64,000 nt of DNA from NCBI GenBank assembly GCA_046352935.1, contig JAXMGR010000018.1, positions 1 through 64,000 on the forward strand, read 5' to 3'. The notes under the pieces are model-generated. The model searched no databases. It was given only the letters and a program-made list of their open reading frames with translations, and was not told the origin of the DNA. Position 1 is the first letter of the stretch; every line of letters starts with the position of its first letter. Positions 25,226 to 33,936 of this stretch are shown in pieces. The position numbers and the translations under genes are program-made. The stretch is from CAYWMY01 sp046352935 (lineage in GTDB: Bacteria; Pseudomonadota; Gammaproteobacteria; Steroidobacterales; Steroidobacteraceae).

Positions 25226-26476
25226 CTAGCGCCGCGCCAGCCGACCGACGTAGATCAACAGCACGCCGCCCGTGATGAACAGCACCTCGACCGACAGGAT
25301 CGCCGTGCGCGGGCTCGCCGAGAACAGTGCGGTGACACCGACGAGCACGGGGCCGAGCACGGCGGCGAACTTGCCCATCATGTTGTAGAAGCCGAAGAAC
25401 TCGCCCTGCTTGCCCGCGGGAACGAGGCTGCCGAAATACGAGCGCGAGAGCGCCTGCACACCGCCCTGCACCAACCCGACGGTCGCCGCGAGCCAGTAGA
25501 AATCGTCGACGGTGTCCATGTGGTAGGCGCCCCAGGTGGCGACGATGTAGATGACGATCGCGACCAGCACGCCATCGCGCGCGCCGATGCGGCTGCCGAG
25601 CCAGCCGAAGGCGAGCGCGGCCGGGAACGAGACGAACTGCGTGATAAGCAGCGCCGAGATCAGCGCGGCCTGCGGGAACCCGAGCGAGAGCCCGTAGTCG
25701 ACGCACATCTTGGCGACGGTGTTCACACCGTCGATGTACAGCCAGTACGCGATCAGGAACACCGCGAGCACGCGGTAGCGCCGGATCTCGTGCACGGTCG
25801 CGGCGAGTTCCGCCGGGGCCTCGCGCAGCGCGACGCGCCAGGGCACGACGGGCCGGAGGCGCCGCTCGCGGACTGCGACGAGGCCGGGCAGCGAGAACAG
25901 CAGCCACCAGGCGCCCACGCTGACGAACGACCAGCGCACGGCGTCCGCGGGGCCGTCGAGGCCGAAGGTCGCGGGTGACAGCGTCATCCAGACGTTGATC
26001 GCGAACAGGATACCGCCACCGAGATAGCCGAGCGCATAGGCCATGGCCGAGGCCCGTTCGTACTCGACGGGTTCCGCGACATCGAGCAGCAGCGAGTCGT
26101 AGAACGCGTTGGCCGCAGCGAATCCAAAGGAAGCAACCGCGAACACGACCGCCGCCATGAACCATTCGCCGCGGCCGACGAGCGCGAGTGCAACGGTCGC
26201 GACCGCGCCGAGCACGGTGAACGCGCCGAGCAGGCGGACGCGTCCTCCCGAGCGGTCCGCGACCGCGCCGAGGAAGGGTGCGAGCACCGCGACGGCGAGG
26301 CTGGCCGCGCCGTTGACGAGACCGAGCTCGAAGGTGCTCTCGCCCGCGGGGACACCCGCGGCCCAGTACTGCTTGAAGAACACCGGGAAGAACCCGACCA
26401 TCACCGTCGTCGCGAACGCCGAGTTCGCCCAGTCGAACAGCGCCCAGGCGACGACGGGCTTACGCAGCAGCCGCAA
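25226..26476 (-). CDS. MFS transporter, UMF1/Atg22-like
   Basis: The ~416-residue protein has twelve hydrophobic segments. The N-terminal signature VVAWALFDWANSAFATTVMVGFFPVFFKQYW is diagnostic of the UMF1 (Atg22-like) MFS group. The start is uncertain. The frame is open far upstream, through a repeat element and Arg-rich sequence, so a TTG at 26476 just before RLLRKPVVAWALFDW is preferred; it has GGGG seven bases upstream and gives the family length. The substrate is unknown. The 410-bp gap upstream, to prfC, is filled largely by the two-hairpin repeat. Confidence 0.85.
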   Translation of the reverse strand: MRLLRKPVVAWALFDWANSAFATTVMVGFFPVFFKQYWAAGVPAGESTFELGLVNGAASLAVAVLAPFLGAVADRSGGRVRLLGAFTVLGAVATVALALVGRGEWFMAAVVFAVASFGFAAANAFYDSLLLDVAEPVEYERASAMAYALGYLGGGILFAINVWMTLSPATFGLDGPADAVRWSFVSVGAWWLLFSLPGLVAVRERRLRPVVPWRVALREAPAELAATVHEIRRYRVLAVFLIAYWLYIDGVNTVAKMCVDYGLSLGFPQAALISALLITQFVSFPAALAFGWLGSRIGARDGVLVAIVIYIVATWGAYHMDTVDDFYWLAATVGLVQGGVQALSRSYFGSLVPAGKQGEFFGFYNMMGKFAAVLGPVLVGVTALFSASPRTAILSVEVLFITGGVLLIYVGRLARR

Positions 26477-26523
26477 GGTCTGGCCCCGTTCGACGACACC
26501 GGGAATCCCCGTTGGAACTCCGG

Positions 26524-26790
26524 TCGCGCGGGCTGCAACGGAGGGCTCGGCTCGTCCGCGGGAAATCCTTACGCTCGACTCGCCGACCCTCCTGCGCGCC
26601 CGCGCGACTGAAAGGCCCCGCCACGTCGACTCCACGCCACCGACTGGCAGCAGCACACGCCACTGCGGCACAACGATCAATCCGTCACGCCGCCGGCCGC
26701 GGCGAGAGCCCTCGGGGCGCGACCGTGCGAGCCATGGATGGCGAGCACGAGCCTCCAGGGACGGATTCACGGCGTGTCGCGCCCCGAGGG
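26524..26790 (+). repeat. two-hairpin intergenic repeat, copy A
   Basis: Hairpin 1 runs 26524–26607: TCGCGCGGGC pairs with GCCCGCGCGA, then GGAGGG with CCCTCC, around a variable tip. Hairpin 2 runs 26709–26790: CCCTCGGGGCGCGAC pairs perfectly over 15 bp with GTCGCGCCCCGAGGG and encloses a 58-bp core (26721–26778) that is nearly identical in copies B and C. Inside the core, GCCAT and ATGGC form a small stem. The element occupies most of the 410-bp gap between prfC and the MFS gene, both on the minus strand. I see nothing else in that gap. Confidence 0.85.
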
Positions 26791-26886
26791 ACTCGAGCAT
26801 CAGCGGCCAGGCGGCCCGTGACTCGCGCGGAGCTGCACGCACGCGGGCATGGTCGCCGATCATCTGGCGTCCATGCGCGCTGGCGT

Positions 26887-28482
26887 TCACGCCGCGACCG
26901 CCAGGTGCTCGCGCGTCTCGCGGAACTCGACGCCGGGCCAGCGTTCGAGCGTGAGACCCAGGTTGACGCGTGTTGGAGCCAGGTAGACGAGCTCGCCCGC
27001 GTGATCCAGCGCCAGCCCGTCGTAGAGCTTCGCGCGCAGCTCCGCGAGCTTCTTCGGATCGTCGCAGCGCACCCAGCGCGCCGTCACCACGTTCACGGGC
27101 TCGAACACGCACTGCACGCCGTACTCGTCCGCGAGCCGGAACGCCACGACCTCGAACTGCAGCGGCCCCACCGCGCCCAGGATCAGGTCGTTGTTCCTGA
27201 GCGGCTTGAAGAGCTGCGTCGCGCCCTCCTCGCAGAGCTGCGCGAGGCCCTTCTGCAGGGCCTTCATCTTGAGCGGGTCCTTCAGCACCGCGCGGCGGAA
27301 CATCTCCGGGGCGAAGTTCGGGATGCCCGTGAAAGTCAGCGCCTCGCCCTCGGTGAAGGTGTCGCCGATGTTGATCGTGCCATGGTTGTGCAGGCCGATG
27401 ATGTCGCCCGCATAGGCCTCGTCGGCCTGCTGCCGGTCGGCGGCCATGAAGGTCAGCGCGTCGGAGATGCGCACCTCCTTGCCGAGGCGAACGTGGTTCA
27501 GGCGCATGCCGCGCTGGTAGCGGCCCGAGCAGATGCGCATGAACGCGATGCGGTCGCGGTGCGCCGGATCCATGTTTGCCTGGATCTTGAACACGAAGCC
27601 CGACAGCTTCGGCTCACGCGCCTCCACCACGCGCGTGAGCGTCTCGCGCGGCTTCGGCCCCGGCGCCTGCTCGACGAACATCGTGAGCAGTTCCTCGACG
27701 CCGAAGTTGCCGATCGCGGAACCGAAGAACACGGGCGTCTGACGGCCGGCGAGGTACTCTCCGGCGTCGAACTCGTTGGCTGCGCCGCGCACGAGTTCGA
27801 CCTCGTCGCGGAACGCCTGCGCGTCGTGGCCGAGGAGTTCCCCGGCGGCGGCGCTCGCGAGTCCCTCGATGACGACGTTCTCGCCGACCCGCCCGCTGCC
27901 CTCGCCCACGTAGACGTAGATGCGGTCCTCGCGCAGGTGATAGATGCCCTTGAGCCCGCGGCCCATGCCGATCGGCCAGGTGACGGGCGCACACGCAATC
28001 CCGAGCACCTTCTCGATCTCGTCGAGCAGCGCCATCGGGCTCTGGCCCTCGCGATCGAGCTTGTTGATGAAGGTCATGATCGGCGTGTCGCGCAGCCGGC
28101 AGACCTCCATGAGCTTGATGGTGCGTTCCTCCACGCCCTTGGCGCAGTCGATGACCATGAGCGCGGAATCGACCGCGGTGAGCGTGCGGTACGTGTCCTC
28201 GGAGAAGTCCTCGTGGCCGGGCGTGTCGAGCAGGTTGACGATGCGGCCCTTGAACGGGAACTGCATGACCGACGAGGTCACGGAGATGCCGCGCTGCTGC
28301 TCGAGCCGCATCCAGTCGGACGTGGCGTGCCGCGCGGCCTTGCGGCCCTTGACGGTGCCGGCCATCTGGATGGCGCCGCCGAACAGCAGCAGCTTCTCGG
28401 TGAGCGTGGTCTTGCCGGCGTCGGGGTGCGAGATGATCGCGAACGTGCGGCGGCGGGAAACTTCGTCTTCGAGTGTCGTCAT
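26887..28482 (-). CDS. prfC: peptide chain release factor 3
   Basis: The 531-residue GTPase begins with MTTLEDEVSRRRTFAIISHPDAGKTTLTEKLL. It contains G1 SHPDAGKTT, G3 DTPGHEDFSEDTYRTL and G4 NKLDRE, which identify RF3. It recycles class I release factors from the ribosome after termination. The length matches the usual ~529 residues. An in-frame upstream extension runs through repeat copy B to a GTG at 28782 but shows no conservation with RF3. Repeat copies flank the gene on both sides, an unusual setting for a housekeeping gene. Confidence 0.96.
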   Translation of the reverse strand: MTTLEDEVSRRRTFAIISHPDAGKTTLTEKLLLFGGAIQMAGTVKGRKAARHATSDWMRLEQQRGISVTSSVMQFPFKGRIVNLLDTPGHEDFSEDTYRTLTAVDSALMVIDCAKGVEERTIKLMEVCRLRDTPIMTFINKLDREGQSPMALLDEIEKVLGIACAPVTWPIGMGRGLKGIYHLREDRIYVYVGEGSGRVGENVVIEGLASAAAGELLGHDAQAFRDEVELVRGAANEFDAGEYLAGRQTPVFFGSAIGNFGVEELLTMFVEQAPGPKPRETLTRVVEAREPKLSGFVFKIQANMDPAHRDRIAFMRICSGRYQRGMRLNHVRLGKEVRISDALTFMAADRQQADEAYAGDIIGLHNHGTINIGDTFTEGEALTFTGIPNFAPEMFRRAVLKDPLKMKALQKGLAQLCEEGATQLFKPLRNNDLILGAVGPLQFEVVAFRLADEYGVQCVFEPVNVVTARWVRCDDPKKLAELRAKLYDGLALDHAGELVYLAPTRVNLGLTLERWPGVEFRETREHLAVAA

Positions 28483-28556
28483 CGGGTTCCGTATCTGCGC
28501 ATACAACCAGGAGACAGGACGGGGTCGTGCCAGGCCTCCGCCGCGTAGGGAACAGG

Positions 28557-28830
28557 GACATTCACGATTTCCAGCAGCGTTGACTCCGGCGCGGGCTGCA
28601 ACGGAGGGTCGCCTCGTCTCGCCGACCCGCCTGCGCGCCCGCGCGAGTCGGCGATCGCGACAGAAATCGTGAATGTCTCGCGTCCCGGTCGATGGCAGCA
28701 CCGTCGATCGGAGGCACGACCGCGCCGCCGGCACCGGGCGAAAGTCCTTGCCGAGACCGTGCGAGCCATGGACGACGAGCACGAGCCTCCAGGGACGGAT
28801 TCACGGCGTGTCGAGGCAAGGGACTTTCGC
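28557..28830 (+). repeat. two-hairpin intergenic repeat, copy B
   Basis: Hairpin 1 has the conserved stem GCGCGGGC (28589–28596) with GCCCGCGC (28637–28644). In this copy only, an additional perfect 15-bp outer stem pairs GACATTCACGATTTC (28557–28571) with GAAATCGTGAATGTC (28663–28677). Hairpin 2 pairs GCGAAAGTCCTTGCC (28738–28752) with its complement at 28815–28830, with one bulged base, around the 58-bp core (28755–28812). The core differs from copy A at two positions. The element fills most of the 423-bp gap between rimI and prfC, both on the minus strand. Nothing else is evident in the gap. Confidence 0.85.
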
Positions 28831-28905
28831 CGGAGCGCTCGGCGGCGCGAAAGACAGCGATTCTAGCGACTTTCGACCGAACCCACCCGGCGCTCAGGCG
28901 GCCCG

Positions 28906-29406
28906 CTACGCCTCATCGTCCGCCGGCAGCGCCGTCAGGTCCAGCCGGTAGACGTAGGCGTCCTCGCGGCCGCCGACGGCCTGGTAGTAGCCACGCCGCA
29001 GGCCGATGCGCAGGAAGCCCATGGACTCGTAGAGCGCGATCGCCTTCAGGTTCGACGGCCGCACCTCGAGGAACGCCACCTCGTTCCCGCCCGCGCGCGC
29101 GTCATCGACGAGCCGCCGCATCAACGCCCGGCCGATGCCACGGCCACGCCACGGCCGCGCCACGCAGATGTTCAGGATGTGCGCTTCGCTGGCCCCCGTG
29201 GACACGATGCCGTATCCGCACACGCCGCCGGCGGTCTCGACCACGAGGCACTGGTAACCGACCTTCAGGCAATCGCGGAAGATCGGCTCGCTCCACGGGA
29301 ACTGGTAGGCCGCCTGCTCCACGAGCAGCACGGCCGGCACGTCCGCCGCCGTCATGCGGCGGAAGCGGTATTCAGGTCGTTCCAGCGCTTGGCGCGCGGT
29401 GGCCAT
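28906..29406 (-). CDS. rimI: ribosomal protein S18 alanine N-acetyltransferase
   Basis: The 166-residue GNAT protein has YQFPWSEPIFRDCL, HILNICVARPWRGRGIGRALM (acetyl-CoA loop) and FLEVRPSNLKAIALYESMGF. Together these are the RimI signature. It acetylates the N-terminal Ala of ribosomal protein S18. The start overlaps the end of the uracil-DNA glycosylase gene by 35 bases, so the genes are co-transcribed in the order pssA, udg, rimI. The length is normal apart from a short N-terminal extension. Confidence 0.93.
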   Translation of the reverse strand: MATARQALERPEYRFRRMTAADVPAVLLVEQAAYQFPWSEPIFRDCLKVGYQCLVVETAGGVCGYGIVSTGASEAHILNICVARPWRGRGIGRALMRRLVDDARAGGNEVAFLEVRPSNLKAIALYESMGFLRIGLRRGYYQAVGGREDAYVYRLDLTALPADDEA

Positions 29407-30265
29407 GGCGCATGCACTCCAGCGCGAACTTCAGGTCTTCCCACGCCTTGCGCTTGTCGGCCGGCGTGCGCAGCAGATAGGCCGGATGATAGGTCACGAC
29501 GACCGGCACCGCACGGGGCCCGAGGGTGTGCACGCGACCACGCAGCCTTCCGAGCGGCGTGTCCGTGTCCAGCAGGTTGTGCGCGGCGATGCGCCCGACG
29601 CAGAGGACGAGCCGCGGCGCGACGAGTTCGATCTGCCGGTGCAGGTACGGCAGGCAGCGCCCGGCCTCTTCCGGCTTCGGATCGCGGTTGCCCGGCGGAC
29701 GGCATTTCAGGATGTTGGCGATGTAGACCTGGCTGCGGTCGAATCCGGCCGCGCGCAGCATGGCGTTCAGCAGCTGGCCCGCGCGGCCGACGAAGGGCTC
29801 GCCCTGCCGGTCCTCGTCCGCGCCCGGAGCTTCGCCGACGACCATGAGCCGGGCACCGTGGTCGCCGACGCCGAACACCGCCTGCGTGCGGCTGCCGCAG
29901 AGGCCGCAGGCGCGGCAGTCGCGCACCTCGGCCTCGAGTTCGGTCCAGCCGAGCGCGGCGATGCGCTCGACGCGCTGCGAGCCGCTCGCCGCGCCAGCGT
30001 CGGCGGCCAAACCTGTCGGTGCACCCACCTCGCCAGCACCGCCGGCGCGAGCAACGCTGGAGCGGGCACCGCCGGCGGGATCCGGCCGGGTTCCTCGCTC
30101 GAGTCGCTCCCCGTTACTCGCTTGGTCTCGCGAGGACCCGGCCACCTCGCCGGCGGTGCTGGTGGCAGCGTCATTCCCGTTGTCGGCGGTGGGCGCACCC
30201 GCGCACCCGCGCCGCACGTACACCGGCACGCCGAGCGCCTCGAGGTACGCGAGCCTCGTATCCAC
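29372..30265 (-). CDS. family 4 uracil-DNA glycosylase
   Basis: The 297-residue protein has a variable Ala/Gly-rich stretch at about 20–115 and then the type-4 UDG core. The core includes an N-terminal CRACGLC cluster-binding motif, GEAPGADEDRQGEPFVGRAGQLL, NILKCRPPGNRDPKPEE with additional Cys, and VTYHPAYLLR. It is a [4Fe-4S] enzyme removing uracil from DNA. The N-terminus (RLAYLEALGVPVYVRR) is typical of proteobacterial members, and the linker is poorly conserved. It lies between pssA and rimI on the minus strand. Confidence 0.93.
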   Translation of the reverse strand: MDTRLAYLEALGVPVYVRRGCAGAPTADNGNDAATSTAGEVAGSSRDQASNGERLERGTRPDPAGGARSSVARAGGAGEVGAPTGLAADAGAASGSQRVERIAALGWTELEAEVRDCRACGLCGSRTQAVFGVGDHGARLMVVGEAPGADEDRQGEPFVGRAGQLLNAMLRAAGFDRSQVYIANILKCRPPGNRDPKPEEAGRCLPYLHRQIELVAPRLVLCVGRIAAHNLLDTDTPLGRLRGRVHTLGPRAVPVVVTYHPAYLLRTPADKRKAWEDLKFALECMRHGHRAPSAGTT

Positions 30266-30274
30266 ACCCTGCCC

Positions 30275-31060
30275 TCAGCGCGCCGGGGAATCGGACGCGC
30301 CGTCGCGGCCGCGGCGCCGGAACAGCCGGCGCAGCGCCCACAGCACGGGCGCGTGCAACGCATAGCCCGCGAACAGCAGGAACAGCGTCTCCGGGGGATT
30401 CATCGCGATGAGTGCGAGCGCGAGCGGCACCAGGATGAAGGGCGCGAAGCGGATGCGTTCGTCGGTCGCGAGATTCTTGAAGCTCGCATAGGGGAAGCTG
30501 CTGACCATCAGCGCGCCCGCGATGGCCGTGACCGTGAACGCCAGGATCAGGCCCGTCAGGCCCGCCACGCCGTACTCGTAGGCGATCCAGATGAACGCGG
30601 CCGAGATGGCCGCGGCCGACGGACTCGGCAGCCCCTCGAAATAGCGCTTGTCCTGCGTGGCCGAACGCGCGTTGAAGCGCGCGAGCCGCATCGCGGCGGC
30701 CGCCGCATAGAAGAAGGCGGCCACCCATCCGAACCGGCCCCAGGCCTTGCCGTACTCGGCGATGCGTTCGACGCCCCACTGGTAGGTCACGATCGCGGGC
30801 GCGAGCCCGAAGGCCACCATGTCGGCGAGGCTGTCGAACTCCTTCCCGAAGGCCGTCTCCGTGCGCGTGAGCCGGGCCACGCGGCCGTCGAGGCCGTCGA
30901 ACACCATGGCGACGAACACACCGATGGCCGCGCGCTCGAAGTTGCCGTCGATCGCGGCCACGATCGCGTAGAAACCCGCGAACAGGCAGCAGGTCGTCAG
31001 CAGGTTCGGCAGGAGGTAGATGCCGCGTCTCGGCGGGCGCGGCGGGGCGAGGTCTTGCAT
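30275..31060 (-). CDS. pssA: CDP-diacylglycerol–serine O-phosphatidyltransferase
   Basis: The 261-residue membrane enzyme has the CDP-alcohol phosphotransferase motif DGLDGRVAR-x8-GKEFDSLAD, with the aspartates starting at residue 55 and ending at 80, and about eight hydrophobic helices. It makes phosphatidylserine, the phosphatidylethanolamine precursor, in the inner membrane. The ATG before QDLAPPRPPRRGIYLLPNLLTT is taken as the start; the longer frame would add 42 low-complexity residues. It heads the pssA–udg–rimI run and is divergent from proS. Confidence 0.93.
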   Translation of the reverse strand: MQDLAPPRPPRRGIYLLPNLLTTCCLFAGFYAIVAAIDGNFERAAIGVFVAMVFDGLDGRVARLTRTETAFGKEFDSLADMVAFGLAPAIVTYQWGVERIAEYGKAWGRFGWVAAFFYAAAAAMRLARFNARSATQDKRYFEGLPSPSAAAISAAFIWIAYEYGVAGLTGLILAFTVTAIAGALMVSSFPYASFKNLATDERIRFAPFILVPLALALIAMNPPETLFLLFAGYALHAPVLWALRRLFRRRGRDGASDSPAR

Positions 31061-31248
31061 GCTGTGGTCGTGTCCAGGAGGTGTCCGTGCATCCCCGCGC
31101 GTGGCACGGGCGCCCGTCGAGGCGCCGCGGCGCCCGGTGGCCCCGTCCGGCGCACGCATGATAGGCCGGGCGCCCCGGGCCCACAATGCACCACGGCGCA
31201 GCTAAGATACGCGCCATTTGCGCGGTCCCGCGCGGTCACGGTGCCCCG

Positions 31249-32958
31249 ATGCGTCTGTCCCAGTACCCGATCCAGAACATGAAGGAAGTCCCGGCCGAGG
31301 CCGAGGTCGTGAGCCACCAGCTGATGCTCCGCGCCGGCCTGATCCGGCGCCTCGCGGGCGGGCTCTACTCCTGGCTGCCGATGGGGCTCCGGGTGCTGCG
31401 CAAGGTCGAGACCATCATCCGCGAGGAGATGGACCGCGCCGGCGCGCTGGAGGTCTCCATGCCGGTGGCGCAGCCCGCGGAACTCTGGATCGAATCGGGC
31501 CGCTGGGACCAGTTCGGCCCGGAACTCCTGCGCTTCAAGGACCGCCACGACCGCGACATGGTGCTCGGGCCCACGCACGAGGAGGTCATCACCGACCTCG
31601 CGCGCCGCGAACTCAAGAGCTACCGCCAGCTGCCCGTGAACTTCTACCAGATCCAGACGAAGTTCCGCGACGAGATCCGGCCGCGCTTCGGCGTGATGCG
31701 CGCGCGCGAGTTCCTCATGAAGGACGCCTACAGCTTCCACCTCGACCCCGCCTCGCTCGAGGAGGGCTACCAGAAGATGCACGCGGCCTACACCGCGATC
31801 TTCGCGCGCATGGGCCTGAACTTCCGCGCCGTGCAGGCCGACACGGGCGCGATCGGCGGCAGCGCCTCGCAGGAGTTCCACGTGCTCGCCGAATCCGGCG
31901 AGGACGCGATCGCGTTCTCCGACGCCGACGACTACGCCGCGAACCTCGAGATGGCCGCGGCGCTGCCGCCCGCGGCGCCGCGCGGCGCGGCGACCGAGGC
32001 GATGCGCCAGGTGCCGACGCCGAACGCGCGCACCATCGCCGAGGTCTCGACGCTGCTCGGCGTGCCGGCCGCGAAGCTCGTGAAGACGCTCATCGTCGAG
32101 GGCTCGGACGGCGGGCTGGTCGCGCTGCTCGTGCGTGGCGACCACGAGCTGAACGCCGTGAAGGCGCAGAAGCTCGCGGGCGTCGCCAATCCGCTCCGCA
32201 TGGCACCCGCCGCGCGCATCGCCGAACTCGCGGGTGCCGAGCCCGGCTTCATCGGCCCGGTCGGCCTGAAGTGCAGGGTGTACGCGGACCACGCCGCGCT
32301 CGCCGTCGCGGACTTCGTCTGCGGCGCGAACGCGCGCGACCTGCACCTCGCCGGCGTGAACTTCGGGCGCGACCTGCCCGAGCCCGGGGCGGTCGACATC
32401 CGCAACGTCGTCGAGGGTGACCCGAGCCCTTCGGGCAAGGGTGTCCTCGGCATCGCGCGCGGCATCGAGGTCGGCCACATCTTCCAGCTCGGCCGCAAGT
32501 ACAGCGAGGCGCTGAACGCGGTCGTGCTCGACGAGGGCGGCAGGAACGCCGTGATGTACATGGGCTGCTACGGCATCGGCGTCACGCGCGTCGTCGCGGC
32601 GGCCATCGAGCAGAACAACGACGAGCGCGGCATCATCTGGCCGGACCCGATCGCGCCGTTCCAGGTCGTGCTCGTGTCGCTGAACGCGGCCAAGTCGCAG
32701 CGCGTGCGCGAGGCCGCGGACCAGCTCTACGCGGAGCTCACCGCCGCCGGCATCGAGGTGCTCTACGACGACCGCGACGCGCGGCCGGGCGTCAAGTTCG
32801 CCGATGCCGAGCTCGCGGGGATCCCGCATCGCCTCGTCGTCGCCGAGCGCGGCCTCGACGCCGGGAAGCTCGAGTACCGGCACCGGCGCGCGACCGACAA
32901 CGAGGAAGTGCCGGCCGACGACGTCACCGGATTCCTGCGGCGCAGGCTCACGCGCTGA
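31249..32958 (+). CDS. proS: prolyl-tRNA synthetase, bacterial type with editing insertion
   Basis: The 569-residue class II synthetase begins MRLSQYPIQNMKEVPAEAEVVSHQLMLRAGLIRRLAGGLYSWLPMG. It has motif 2 (QIQTKFRDEIRPRFGVMRAREFLMKDAYSFH), an internal INS/YbaK-like editing domain (about 235–390) and the HGTP anticodon domain at the end. It charges tRNA-Pro. The earlier in-frame ATG adds 21 residues not found in the family. No strong ribosome site precedes the ATG. A TAAGAT at 31203–31208 may be its -10. The lytic transglycosylase gene follows after 9 bp. Confidence 0.97.
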   Translation: MRLSQYPIQNMKEVPAEAEVVSHQLMLRAGLIRRLAGGLYSWLPMGLRVLRKVETIIREEMDRAGALEVSMPVAQPAELWIESGRWDQFGPELLRFKDRHDRDMVLGPTHEEVITDLARRELKSYRQLPVNFYQIQTKFRDEIRPRFGVMRAREFLMKDAYSFHLDPASLEEGYQKMHAAYTAIFARMGLNFRAVQADTGAIGGSASQEFHVLAESGEDAIAFSDADDYAANLEMAAALPPAAPRGAATEAMRQVPTPNARTIAEVSTLLGVPAAKLVKTLIVEGSDGGLVALLVRGDHELNAVKAQKLAGVANPLRMAPAARIAELAGAEPGFIGPVGLKCRVYADHAALAVADFVCGANARDLHLAGVNFGRDLPEPGAVDIRNVVEGDPSPSGKGVLGIARGIEVGHIFQLGRKYSEALNAVVLDEGGRNAVMYMGCYGIGVTRVVAAAIEQNNDERGIIWPDPIAPFQVVLVSLNAAKSQRVREAADQLYAELTAAGIEVLYDDRDARPGVKFADAELAGIPHRLVVAERGLDAGKLEYRHRRATDNEEVPADDVTGFLRRRLTR

Positions 32959-32967
32959 GGTCCGTGC

Positions 32968-33618
32968 GTGCGCACTGCGCTCCGCGACACGAACGTGCGC
33001 GAACCGCCGCATCCGCGGCGGGCCGGGACGCTGCTCGCGCTGCTGCTCACGCTGGTGCCGGCGGCCGCGCAGGCCGACCGGCAGCGGGACCCCGGCCTGA
33101 AGCCCGTCATCCAGGCCGCGATGAAGGAATCGCGCTGCTTCGACGGCAAGTACGACGACATCGTCTGGTACGCGCTGATGCAGCCGAAGGTGGAGAAGCG
33201 GCTGCAGCAGCGCCGCCACGAGATGCGCCTGGGCGACGACCTCGCCGCCGTGGCGCGGCGCATCCTCGCGGCCGTGCACTGCGAGGCGCACAAGCACCGG
33301 CACCTCGACGAGCGGCCGCAGCTGCTGCTCGCGGTCATCGACGTCGAGAGCGCATTCGATCCCTTCGCCGTGTCGTCCGCGGGCGCGGTCGGGCTCATGC
33401 AGGTCATGCCCTTCTGGCCGACGCAGCTCGGACTCGCGCGCCGCGACCTCATCGACATCGAACTGAACGTCCGCATGGGCGCCGCGATCCTCGAGTACTA
33501 CATGCGGGTGGAGAGCGGGGACTACCGCCGCGCGCTCGCGCGCTACAACGGCAGCCTGGGTCACCGCGACTATCCGGATCTGGTGCTCGCGCGCCTCGAC
33601 CAGCGCTGGCGGCGTTGA
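32968..33618 (+). CDS. lytic transglycosylase domain protein (SLT type)
   Basis: The 216-residue protein starts at GTG and has a hydrophobic stretch with a likely signal cleavage at LTLVPAAAQA. The SLT goose-lysozyme-like domain contains DVESAFDPFAVSSAGAVGLMQVMP, with catalytic Glu127, and RYNGSLGHRDYPD. It cleaves peptidoglycan in the periplasm. It lies 9 bp after proS and is probably co-transcribed, an arrangement found in several gammaproteobacteria. Confidence 0.9.
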   Translation: MRTALRDTNVREPPHPRRAGTLLALLLTLVPAAAQADRQRDPGLKPVIQAAMKESRCFDGKYDDIVWYALMQPKVEKRLQQRRHEMRLGDDLAAVARRILAAVHCEAHKHRHLDERPQLLLAVIDVESAFDPFAVSSAGAVGLMQVMPFWPTQLGLARRDLIDIELNVRMGAAILEYYMRVESGDYRRALARYNGSLGHRDYPDLVLARLDQRWRR

Positions 33619-33639
33619 TCGCGGCCTCGAAGGGGCCGT

Positions 33640-33927
33640 TCAGCGCCGCAGGAAACCTTCGGGAACCACGACGTCGTCCGCCCGTTCGTCGACTTCCGCG
33701 ACGATCACCGCGGTGACACGCGCGAGTGGCGGCCCGGTCCAGAGCCAGTCGATGAGCGCCTGCACGGCGGCCGCGTCACCCGCCATGAGCACCTCGACGC
33801 TGCCATCGGGCTGGTTGCGCGCATAGCCGCGCACACCGAGCCCGCCCGCGCGCTCGGCCGTCGCGGCGCGGTACCAGACACCCTGCACGCGGCCTTCGAC
33901 GCGCGCGCGCCGGATCACGGCGGCCAT
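33640..33927 (-). CDS. acyP: acylphosphatase
   Basis: The 95-residue protein has GRVQGVWYRAAT with catalytic Arg20, and GYARNQPDGSVEV with catalytic Asn38. The Arg–Asn spacing of 18 is that of the family. It hydrolyses acyl phosphates. It is convergent with the transglycosylase gene and lies 9 bp downstream of the DUF4398 gene. Confidence 0.95.
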   Translation of the reverse strand: MAAVIRRARVEGRVQGVWYRAATAERAGGLGVRGYARNQPDGSVEVLMAGDAAAVQALIDWLWTGPPLARVTAVIVAEVDERADDVVVPEGFLRR

Positions 33928-33936
33928 GACTGCGGC

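Noticed and set aside
26477..27112. N-terminal extension of the UMF1 transporter across repeat copy A
   Set aside because: The family starts at the FDWANS-containing helix. The extension reads through hairpins and the prfC 3' end and is Arg-rich.
28483..28782. In-frame extension of prfC starting in repeat copy B
   Set aside because: Release factor 3 starts at the MTTLEDEV position. The extra 100 residues have no counterpart in the family, although the open frame itself is noted in the findings.
26524..28830. CRISPR array or transposon ends as explanation for the repeats
   Set aside because: The units are about 270 bp, only three in number, separated by whole genes and not flanked by cas or transposase genes.
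30997..33564. An 855-codon frame antisense to proS
   Set aside because: It is opposite a conserved synthetase and has no recognisable domain.
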